Shown here one piece after another: positions 31,779 to 38,552 of a stretch of DNA of 64,000 bases. Origin of the DNA: CADEDH01 sp039029735 (lineage in GTDB: Bacteria > Actinomycetota > Acidimicrobiia > Acidimicrobiales > SZUA-35); NCBI GenBank assembly GCA_039029735.1, contig JBCCFL010000025.1, positions 1 through 64,000 of the forward strand, in the 5' to 3' direction. The notes under the pieces are model-generated. The model had not been told where the DNA came from, ran no database searches, and worked only from the letters and a program-made list of their open reading frames with translations. The position numbers and the translations under genes were made by a program. Each line of letters opens with the position of its first letter. Positions within the stretch are counted from its first letter, which is position 1.

Positions 31779-33739
31779 GTGATCCCGGAACCGCCACGAC
31801 CAAGGGCCGGCCCGAGGCCGGCCACATTCTGATCAGTGCAGCGATGCTGCTGATCCCGCTGATCGCGTTCGCATCGCTGGCCATCGACACCGGCGCCTGG
31901 TACGTCGAGCACCAGCGCAACCAACGGGCGGCCGATGCCGCAGCGTTGGCCGGTGTGGTGTGGATGCCCGACCTGCCGGCCGCCCAGAGCGTGGCCCTCG
32001 ACGCCGTTCGCCGCAACGGCTATCCCGGCGCGGTGCTCACCTCGTCGCTCGCTGCGTTCGAGTCGGCGGCGCCTGGTGATCCGCCGCTGGTGTACGTGGA
32101 GGCGACCGGCCAGCAGTCGATCTCGGTTCGGCTTCGCACGAACGGCCTCGTGCTCTTCGGCACGGTCTTCGGCGTACAGCAGGTGTCCACCCGTTCGCTC
32201 GCCGACGCGCTCTACGTGAGGCCCGAAGTGATGGGCAACCCCACGTCCGCCCTCGGCAACGGCGTGGACGGGCCGGTGCCCGACCACTTCTGGTTGAACA
32301 TCTTGCCCACGACCCAGGTACGCAACGCCGGTGACCTGATCTCGTCCCAACAAGGCCGAGGCGGCATCCCGAATCCGAATCACGACCCGCGGGGCTACCT
32401 CTACGTCGTGGACGTGCCGGCCGGCGGCACCTGGAACCTGCAGGTACGCCCCACCTGCTACCGCCAGAACCGGGGCAGAGCCACCTACAGCCTCTACTTC
32501 CCCGACAGCACGTCCTACGACGCCTACGACAATGTCAACGCCGGCAACCGGGCGATGACCGACACCTTCGGGCGCGAACGCAATCCCGACAACTGCGAGA
32601 TCCCGGCCCCGCCGGCGGCACCGACGAGTGGCGCGATTGCCTTTGCCGCCAACATCGGCGCGTGCGTCGACCGCGACGTCGCCAGCGGCTGGGTGCAGAT
32701 CTGGGACTGCAACGGTGCTGCGAACCAGACCTGGACCATCGACGCCGATGGTCGGCTGAGCACCGGCGGGGCCTGTGCCCAGGTGCCGGCCGGGAGCCTC
32801 GGCAACGGCACGTTCGTAACCGTTGGTGGGTGTGGGGGTGGCGACGAGGCCCGGTGGTCGATCTCGGGCTCCACGATCACGAACCGGGCGTCGGGGCGCT
32901 GCCTCGATCTGCCGTCGGGCACCACCACCAATGGTCAGAACCTCCAGATCTGGGACTGTGTTGGCGGCTCGAACCAGACCTGGAGCACCTCGGTCGCACC
33001 GGCCGGTCCGCCGCCGGCGCCCACCCCGAACTGGTCGCCGGCCGCCGACGGGGCCCAGTGGCACACGCTGCACAACGTGGGCACACGCTCCGGACGGTGG
33101 ACGTTCCAGGCTGCCCACGGCGGCGGCTCGGGTCGCGTGCTCTACTCCGTGCGGATCGTGGACGCAGCCGGCAACACCTGCACCAGCGCCGCCAACCCGT
33201 CCTGCCCAACGATCGCGCCGCTCAACTGGCAGGGCGCCTTCACCCAGAGCGACATGTTCGGGCCCGGATCGCCGGCATCGTTCACCGACTCGGAACTGTG
33301 GTTGGCCGACGTCGGATCGGAGTACGCCGGCAACACCTTGCAGGTGCTGCTGTTCGACCCCGCCGATGGCATCGATGCGGTGAAGATCGAAGACCCCAAC
33401 GGCGCCTTCGCCGACTTCACCTGGGACACGATCGACGTCGACGAGTTCGGGTACGCCGGTGGCGGCTACTACGGCGCGGACGCCGGCCCCTACGACCAGC
33501 GGTGCGGCGGGGACTCCGTGGTGACGTCGCCGACGGCGGCCGTCGCCTGCGACCCCACCCAGCCCGAACGGAACTGGTTCCAGGATCGCACCGTGCGCAT
33601 TCGGATCCCGATCCCCGACACGCCGTGCGTGACCGACTGCTGGTGGAAGCTCGTGTACGTCAACGGCACGAACGACAGCAACGAGACCACCACATACCGG
33701 GCGTCGATCATCGGTGACCCGGTGCGCCTCACCCGCTGA
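31775..33739 (+). CDS. TadG-like protein with ricin-type lectin domain
   Basis: The protein has 654 residues; GTG start overlapping the previous stop. Residues 10-50 resemble TadG (GHILISAAMLLIPLIAFASLAIDTGAWYVEHQRNQRAADAAALAG: hydrophobic anchor, then the 'D.G..Y.....QNAADAAALA' motif). The central part has a beta-rich region with Cys (PTCYRQ), followed at about 286-405 by a ricin B/beta-trefoil segment with QxW repeats: CVDRDVASGWVQIWDCNGAANQTW and CLDLPSGTTTNGQNLQIWDC. The C-terminal half (YSVRIVDAAGNTC; FVDE-like EFGYAGGGYYG) is probably another surface module. It is likely a pilus- or cell-surface adhesin binding carbohydrate. A Pro-rich linker (PAGPPPAPTP) separates the lectin from the end domain. 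Confidence 0.8.
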   Translation: MSDPGTATTKGRPEAGHILISAAMLLIPLIAFASLAIDTGAWYVEHQRNQRAADAAALAGVVWMPDLPAAQSVALDAVRRNGYPGAVLTSSLAAFESAAPGDPPLVYVEATGQQSISVRLRTNGLVLFGTVFGVQQVSTRSLADALYVRPEVMGNPTSALGNGVDGPVPDHFWLNILPTTQVRNAGDLISSQQGRGGIPNPNHDPRGYLYVVDVPAGGTWNLQVRPTCYRQNRGRATYSLYFPDSTSYDAYDNVNAGNRAMTDTFGRERNPDNCEIPAPPAAPTSGAIAFAANIGACVDRDVASGWVQIWDCNGAANQTWTIDADGRLSTGGACAQVPAGSLGNGTFVTVGGCGGGDEARWSISGSTITNRASGRCLDLPSGTTTNGQNLQIWDCVGGSNQTWSTSVAPAGPPPAPTPNWSPAADGAQWHTLHNVGTRSGRWTFQAAHGGGSGRVLYSVRIVDAAGNTCTSAANPSCPTIAPLNWQGAFTQSDMFGPGSPASFTDSELWLADVGSEYAGNTLQVLLFDPADGIDAVKIEDPNGAFADFTWDTIDVDEFGYAGGGYYGADAGPYDQRCGGDSVVTSPTAAVACDPTQPERNWFQDRTVRIRIPIPDTPCVTDCWWKLVYVNGTNDSNETTTYRASIIGDPVRLTR

Positions 33740-33751
33740 TCGAAGATTTTT

Positions 33752-33774
33752 CGCCGATGCGTCACGGATCGGCG
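33752..33774. promoter_or_regulatory. Inverted repeat upstream of second ECF sigma gene
   Basis: CGCCGAT (33752-33758) and ATCGGCG (33768-33774) form a perfect 7-bp stem with a 9-base spacer, just after an ATTTTT run and 21 bases before the sigma-factor start. Because the T-run precedes rather than follows the stem, it looks like an operator and not a forward terminator. It may also end the TadG transcript. Confidence 0.35.
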
Positions 33775-33795
33775 GTGAGTGTGGCGTCATAGAGG

Positions 33796-34299
33796 GTGGT
33801 GACCTCGCAACTCGACACCCGATGGCAGGCCAAGGCGCTGTATGAAGCGCATGCCGTGCCGCTGGTGCACTTCGCCGCCACCGTGGTCGGGTCAGCCGAC
33901 GCCGAGGACGTGGTGGCATCGGTGGCTGCTCGCCTGTTGCCGACCAACAAGGCGCTGCAGGCCCGTGATCCCGTGGCCTACCTCTACCGGGCGGTGTTGA
34001 ACGCCGCCCGATCACACCTCCGATCGGCCGGCAGGCGAGCCGAGCGGGAACGGCGGGCGTCGCTCGACCGTTCCAATGCTCACGCACACCAGTACGCGCC
34101 GACGGCCTCGGGGCCGGGACCCGACCTGTCGTTCGCCCTCGATGCGCTGACCACCCGCCAGCGTGCCGTGGTGCACCTCGTCTACTGGGAACAGCTCACC
34201 GGTGCCGAGACCGCCGATCGGCTCGGCATCTCGGAGGGATCGGTGCGCACCCATCTGGCGCGAGCCAAGCAGACCATGCGGGAGCTGATCAATGGCTGA
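33796..34299 (+). CDS. ECF-type RNA polymerase sigma factor, small
   Basis: The product (167 residues; tandem GTG codons at 33796 and 33799) has a region 2 with weak conservation (LYEAHAVPLVHFAATVVGSADAEDVVASVAARLLPT, YLYRAVLNAARSHLRSAGRRAERERR) and a clear region 4 (LDALTTRQRAVVHLVYWEQLTGAETADRLGISEGSVRTHLARAKQTMREL). It is a SigK/ECF-like or SigE-type extracytoplasmic sigma. It overlaps the next gene (ATG 34292 before TGA 34297-34299), a membrane protein that may be its anti-sigma. It follows the Tad-type cluster and may control it. Confidence 0.87.
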   Translation: MVTSQLDTRWQAKALYEAHAVPLVHFAATVVGSADAEDVVASVAARLLPTNKALQARDPVAYLYRAVLNAARSHLRSAGRRAERERRASLDRSNAHAHQYAPTASGPGPDLSFALDALTTRQRAVVHLVYWEQLTGAETADRLGISEGSVRTHLARAKQTMRELING

Positions 34300-34993
34300 C
34301 GAGATCGACGACCTCACCCGGCAGGCCATCGCCCAGCGAGTGGCCGGATCCCGCGCCCCGCGCCCCTACGAGGCCCTCGAACATGGTGCCGACGCCACTG
34401 CGCCTCAACGATGGAGGTTCCCGCCCATGTCATCCGAGCACACCCAGCGCGGGGCGCTGATCGCTGCGATTGCCGCCGTCACCCTGTTGGTGGTGGGTGG
34501 CCTCGCTGCGGGTTCGATCTTCGGTCGTGACCGGCCCAGTGATCTCGCCGCCGATAGTGATGGGGTCGAGACGACGCCCGTACCGGTGCCCGATTCGGTG
34601 CGGTCGACGACCACGTTGTTCAGGCCTGTCGAGACCACCCTGGAGCCGATCGACGACGAGGTGGTGGTGTCGACCGAGCCCGGCGTGACGAATCCGCCCG
34701 GTGATCCGAACCTCGGGTTGTACACCATCGAGTACCGATGCGAGAGCGGCTCGACGGGGTCGATCGAGGTACTGGTTCCCTTCGGCCGGGTGGAGACGCC
34801 CGGCGTGGTGATCACGATTCCTGCGGCCGACGACATCGGCGCGGCGGTGAACACCGAGAGCCCCTGCACAGGCGCCGGCCCGCTCATCGAGATCACGTTC
34901 GACACGGCCTGCGGGTCTGAGATCCGCATGGTGCGGATCGCCGCCGTCGACGGAGCGGTGCCCGACGTGGCCACGCTCGACATCTGCGAGTAG
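34292..34993 (+). CDS. Single-pass membrane protein, putative anti-sigma factor
   Basis: The 233-residue protein has a charged N-terminal tail (about 1-52, DDLTRQAIAQRV), one transmembrane helix (about 53-76, LIAAIAAVTLLVVGGLAAGSIF), a Thr/Pro/Val-rich linker (VETTPVPVPDSV) and an extracytoplasmic domain starting YTIEYRCESGSTGSIEV with three more cysteines (SPCTG, TACGS, DICE). Placement directly downstream of and overlapping the ECF sigma gene suggests an anti-sigma or sensing partner, but no anti-sigma domain is recognisable. It is the last gene before the convergent mrp operon; only 6 bases separate the two stops. Confidence 0.6.
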   Translation: MADEIDDLTRQAIAQRVAGSRAPRPYEALEHGADATAPQRWRFPPMSSEHTQRGALIAAIAAVTLLVVGGLAAGSIFGRDRPSDLAADSDGVETTPVPVPDSVRSTTTLFRPVETTLEPIDDEVVVSTEPGVTNPPGDPNLGLYTIEYRCESGSTGSIEVLVPFGRVETPGVVITIPAADDIGAAVNTESPCTGAGPLIEITFDTACGSEIRMVRIAAVDGAVPDVATLDICE

Positions 34994-34999
34994 CGCCGG

Positions 35000-35335
35000 T
35001 CAGGCGTCGCCCGAGCCCGACTCCGATGGCGGGTTGGCGATGTGATCGATCGCCAGGTGTTCGTTCTCCGAGGTGCGATACACGGCCCGGAACAACAGGT
35101 GCACACCGAGGGGCAGGGTGAGCACCATCGCGGCCGACGCCGTGGCCAGGTAGGCCGAACCCACCCATCCGAGTTCCCAGCCGGCCCCGATGGAGGCCAG
35201 CAGGAGGGCGATCGGGCTTGCCTTGCCCGCTGCGTGGAAGCGGGCGTACGGCGTGGAGAACCGGAGCACGCCGACGCCGGCCAGCAAGGCCACGAGCGCA
35301 CCGGCGAGCATGATGAGGTCGGTCACGAGGTTCAC
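35000..35335 (-). CDS. mnhG: Na+/H+ antiporter subunit G
   Basis: The smallest hydrophobic subunit here (111 residues) is of MnhG/MrpG type: GALVALLAGVGVLRFSTPYARFHAAGKASPI (family motif GxxRxxDxxxRxHAxxK, here with F-S-T-P-Y-A-R-F-H-A-A-G-K) and three hydrophobic segments. It is the last gene of the mrp operon (A-B-C-D-E-F-G on the minus strand), overlapping mnhF by 4 bases. The complex exchanges cytoplasmic Na+ (or K+) for protons, giving salt and alkali tolerance. The C-terminal tail after LAIDHIANPP is acidic and serine-rich. Confidence 0.92.
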   Translation of the reverse strand: MNLVTDLIMLAGALVALLAGVGVLRFSTPYARFHAAGKASPIALLLASIGAGWELGWVGSAYLATASAAMVLTLPLGVHLLFRAVYRTSENEHLAIDHIANPPSESGSGDA

Positions 35336-35652
35336 GCGTCAGCCCCCTCGTCATCGTCAGACGATGCCGCCTCGGCGGCAAGCAGGTCCGCGGCCGACAC
35401 GTCGGCCTGATGCTCCAGGAAGCGGCTGGCGGCGACGGTGGCGGTGAAGCCGATGATCGCCAGTACCACCAGGATGATCAGATTGGTGCGGTCGTCACGG
35501 CGGGCGGCGTCCACGGCGATCACACCCATGAACGAGATCAACATCACGTCGAGGGCGATCACGCGGTCGGCCATCCCGGGGCCACGAACGAGGCGGAACG
35601 CTCCGCACAGACCCCCGATGCCGAAGATGGCCATGGCGGCCAGCGTGATCAT
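35332..35652 (-). CDS. mnhF: Na+/H+ antiporter subunit F
   Basis: The protein has 106 residues with three membrane helices and the MnhF motif RLVRGPGMADRVIALDVM (RxxxGPxxxDRxxAxD). The Asp in the helix end is the ion-path residue conserved in the family. The C-terminus is an acidic tail (SSDDDEGADA). ATGA-type overlaps with mnhE upstream and mnhG downstream show a single polycistronic unit. Confidence 0.93.
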   Translation of the reverse strand: MITLAAMAIFGIGGLCGAFRLVRGPGMADRVIALDVMLISFMGVIAVDAARRDDRTNLIILVVLAIIGFTATVAASRFLEHQADVSAADLLAAEAASSDDDEGADA

Positions 35653-36164
35653 GACGCCGCCTCCGCAGCCTCGGACGTCCTGATCGGCATCGCCTCACAG
35701 GCCAGGTCAGCCAGTCGCTTCGTGTGGGCGACCGTCTCCTCCATGCGGGCCTTGTGCAGGAGATGGAGGTAGATCCGATTGTTCTCGGTGTCGACGTCGA
35801 TCACCGCCGTACCGGGCGTGAGCGTGATGGCAACCACGAGGAACAGCAGGTGATTGCGGCCGCTGTCGGGCAAGTCGACGCCCACCACGGCTTCCTGGGT
35901 GTGGTCCTTGGGCGTGAGCACCTCCACGGCCACGTTGATCGTGGAGCGGACGAGGTCGGCGAACACGAGCCAGTGCAGACGGATGAAGGCAGGAACGTTC
36001 ACGCCGCCCCGCTCCGGCACCGAGGTGCCGAGCCCGATCACGGCAACCGACAACAGCAATCCGGACAGCACGTTGGCCGCGGAGAACGCGCCCCACAGCC
36101 CACACCAGGCGATCGTCAACACCACGGCAGTGGCGGCCCGGCGGATCGTGATCGTGCCCATCAT
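35649..36164 (-). CDS. mnhE: Na+/H+ antiporter subunit E
   Basis: The product (171 residues; ATGATG start, second ATG also usable) has two N-terminal hydrophobic helices and the conserved MnhE C-terminal part LFLVVAITLTPGTAVIDVDTENNRIYLHLL (TPGT motif). It is essential for assembly of Mrp complexes in characterised systems. Overlaps with mnhD and mnhF are 4 bases each. Confidence 0.92.
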   Translation of the reverse strand: MMGTITIRRAATAVVLTIAWCGLWGAFSAANVLSGLLLSVAVIGLGTSVPERGGVNVPAFIRLHWLVFADLVRSTINVAVEVLTPKDHTQEAVVGVDLPDSGRNHLLFLVVAITLTPGTAVIDVDTENNRIYLHLLHKARMEETVAHTKRLADLACEAMPIRTSEAAEAAS

Positions 36165-37645
36165 GAGAGCACCTCGCTCACGTACACGGCCGGATTGCGC
36201 AGGTCTTCAGCGGCCCGGTACGACAAGTCGAACAGCCAGCCTGCGAAGAACGAGATGACCAGCGAGCCGGCCACCGCCAGCGCCGTGGCGCTCTTCATCG
36301 TGATGCGGTTGATCGCCGCCGGCGGCTCGGGATTCGGCCCGTCAGGGTCGGTACCCCAGAACACACCGATCCAGATCTTCGACATCGAGAGCAGCGTGAG
36401 CGCCCCGGCCACGAGGGCCGCCACCACGACCGCCGTCGACTCGGCCTCGATGCCAGCAGAGATCACGCCCAACTTGGCCACGAAGCCCGAGAACGGCGGC
36501 AGGCCGGCCAGGCTCATGGCCGGCACGATGAACAACGCGGCGATCAACGGACGGCGCCCGGCCATTCCTCCCGACCGGTCCAGCGCGCTCGTGCCCTGCT
36601 CATTCTCCACCAGGCCGCCAACGAGGAACAGCACCGTTTTCACCGGCATGTGATGCACGAGGAACAAGATCGCGCCGGCCGTGCCGGCCACCGTGAACAG
36701 CCCGAGGCCCATCAGCATGTAGCCGATCTGGCTGATCACGTGGAACGACAGAATGCGCTTCACATCGTTCTGGGCCAGCGCCCCCATCGCACCGATCACC
36801 ATGGTGACCCCAGCGATCAACAGCATCACGGGGCCGAGTTCCTCCATGCGCGTCAGCGAGTGGAACCGGATCATCGAGTAGATGCCGATCTTGGTGAGCA
36901 GCCCTGCGAATACGGCCGTGATGGTGGTGGGAGCCGTCGGGTAGGAGTCGGGAAGCCACGAGAACAACGGGAACACCGCGGCTTTCGTGCCGAACACCAC
37001 GAAGAACCACGCCCCGATGCCCAGCTGCACGCCGTGGTCGAGTTCTGGGACGCGCTCGGCCAGCAGCGCCATGTTCACCGTGCCAGTGGCGGCATAGACG
37101 AACGCCACGCCGATCAGGAACAGCGTGGAGGCGAGCAGGTTCAACACCACGTACGTCATGCCGGCCCGAACCTGCCCGAGTTGGCCCTGATGGGTGAGCA
37201 GTACGTAGCTCGACACGAGGATCAACTCGAACGACACGAACAGGGTGAACAGGTCACCGGTGAGGATGGCGAGGGCCACGCCGGCGGTCAACACCCCGAC
37301 CAGTGGCCCCGACAGTTCGGGGTTCGCCCCCCAGCGCGTTCGGCGCTGCCCGATGGCGAAGATCTCGACCACGAAGATGATCGTGAGGGCCACCGGCAGG
37401 ATCAAGGCGGCGAACATGTCGGCCACCAACACGATGCCGAGCTCGGGGTGCCAGTCGCCCACCCGCATGGTGAACGTGCCCGAGTTGGCCACCTCGAACA
37501 GGATCGCCAGGGCCGAGCCTGCGGCCACCCCCAGACCGGCGAGGGTCACCAGGTCGCGCGCCTTGGCGTTGCCCCGGAGGAACAGCGCGATCGTGGCCGC
37601 GGCCAGAGGCGCCGCGATGGGAAGCGACAGCAGCCAGTCGGTCAC
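36161..37645 (-). CDS. mnhD: Na+/H+ antiporter subunit D
   Basis: This 494-residue subunit is homologous to NuoM/N-type proton-pumping subunits of complex I. Seen: about 14 hydrophobic helices, LFTLFVSFELILVSSYVLLT (the TM5 Glu), KAAVFPLFSWLPDSYPTAPTTITAVFAGLLTKIGIY (TM7/8 Lys and Pro region), NDVKRILSFHVISQIGYMLMGLG and FLVHHMPVKTVLFLVGG. It should carry a proton channel of the antiporter. The start ATG overlaps the mnhC stop. Confidence 0.93.
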   Translation of the reverse strand: MTDWLLSLPIAAPLAAATIALFLRGNAKARDLVTLAGLGVAAGSALAILFEVANSGTFTMRVGDWHPELGIVLVADMFAALILPVALTIIFVVEIFAIGQRRTRWGANPELSGPLVGVLTAGVALAILTGDLFTLFVSFELILVSSYVLLTHQGQLGQVRAGMTYVVLNLLASTLFLIGVAFVYAATGTVNMALLAERVPELDHGVQLGIGAWFFVVFGTKAAVFPLFSWLPDSYPTAPTTITAVFAGLLTKIGIYSMIRFHSLTRMEELGPVMLLIAGVTMVIGAMGALAQNDVKRILSFHVISQIGYMLMGLGLFTVAGTAGAILFLVHHMPVKTVLFLVGGLVENEQGTSALDRSGGMAGRRPLIAALFIVPAMSLAGLPPFSGFVAKLGVISAGIEAESTAVVVAALVAGALTLLSMSKIWIGVFWGTDPDGPNPEPPAAINRITMKSATALAVAGSLVISFFAGWLFDLSYRAAEDLRNPAVYVSEVLS

Positions 37646-38097
37646 GAAGCCGACTCCTCGCTCGACGACGCGTCCGACGCCTCGTCGGTCTCGTCGGTCT
37701 CGTCGGTCTTGTCGGTCTCGTGCGCCGGCTCCTCGGCGACGGTGGCTTCCTCCACGTCGTCGGCAACGCGCCGGTCCTCGATGTCGTCCTGCACCTCGTC
37801 GTCGCCGGTGAGCGTGGCTTGGCGCCGGGCCAGAGCGAGGAGGAACAGGGTGAGGCCGAAGGAGATCACGATGGCGGTGAGCGCAAGGGCCTGGGGCACC
37901 GGATTGGCCACCTCGGAGATGTCGGCCCGATTGGCGATCGGGGCCTCGCCGGACGAACCGGCGGCGAGCAGCGCCACCACGGCGGCGTGGCCGAGCAACG
38001 AAAAGCCCAGCACGATGCGGCTCAGCGATCGAGCCGTGATGAGGTACAGCCCGATGGTGGTCAGGCCACCGACCACGAGCAGGAGCGACGCGTTCAC
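37642..38097 (-). CDS. mnhC: Na+/H+ antiporter subunit C
   Basis: The subunit has 151 residues. GTG start 38097 overlaps the mnhB stop (GTGA). The NuoK-like core is VVGGLTTIGLYLITARSLSRIVLGFSLLGHAAVVALLAA and NPVPQALALTAIVISFGLTLFLLALARR (the PQALxLTAIVI motif). After the third helix a highly acidic C-terminal tail of about 45 residues contains T-D-E repeats encoded by a 9-bp tandem repeat, unusual for MnhC. The core is sound. Confidence 0.92.
   Translation of the reverse strand: MNASLLLVVGGLTTIGLYLITARSLSRIVLGFSLLGHAAVVALLAAGSSGEAPIANRADISEVANPVPQALALTAIVISFGLTLFLLALARRQATLTGDDEVQDDIEDRRVADDVEEATVAEEPAHETDKTDETDETDEASDASSSEESAS
37681..37716 (-). repeat. 9-bp tandem repeat in mnhC tail
   Basis: Four tandem copies of CTCGTCGGT on the plus strand (third-position variant CTTGTCGGT in one) encode Thr-Asp-Glu/Lys repeats in the acidic cytoplasmic tail of MnhC. 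Slippage here would vary tail length in steps of three residues. Confidence 0.85.
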
Positions 38098-38552
38098 GGC
38101 GACTCCTCGCCGTCGGCGGTCGGCTGCTGGTTCATCGACTTTGCCAGTTCGGTGCCGCCGAGCCCGTCGAGGAGCGCGATCACCACGCCGATCACCACTG
38201 CGGTCACCCCGATGTCGAACGGGAGCGCCGAGCCCGTCTTCACCTTGCCCAGCACGGGCAGCTCCGCCTCGATGACCTGCTGGTCGAGCAGTACGCCGCC
38301 CCACAACAGTGGGGCGATCGACACGATCACCATCAACAGCGTGCCGCCGGCCACGAGTTCGGTGGCTCCGTTCGGCTCCTGGAGGCCCACGAGCACACGC
38401 AGAGTGATCACGGCACCGAACACGAGCCCGGCGGCGAAGCCACCACCGGGATTGTTGTGGCCTGCGAACAGCAGATACACGCCGACCATGATGGCGAACG
38501 GTGACGCCACCTGGATCCCGAGCCGAGTGACCGGTGAGTAGCTGTCGATCAT
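38094..38552 (-). CDS. mnhB: Na+/H+ antiporter subunit B
   Basis: The protein (152 residues) has the MnhB domain: SPFAIMVGVYLLFAGHNNPGGGFAAGLVFGAVITLRVL (family motif HNxPGGGFxAGL), and FDIGVTAVVIGVVIALLDGL. Four hydrophobic helices. Overlaps of 4 bases with mnhA and mnhC confirm the operon. An acidic C-terminal tail (DGEESP) follows the last helix. Confidence 0.93.
   Translation of the reverse strand: MIDSYSPVTRLGIQVASPFAIMVGVYLLFAGHNNPGGGFAAGLVFGAVITLRVLVGLQEPNGATELVAGGTLLMVIVSIAPLLWGGVLLDQQVIEAELPVLGKVKTGSALPFDIGVTAVVIGVVIALLDGLGGTELAKSMNQQPTADGEESP

Noticed and set aside
37681..37716. Regular tandem repeat that could suggest a CRISPR or regulatory array
   Set aside because: The units are 9 bp, contiguous, without spacers, in frame inside mnhC, and encode an acidic tail.
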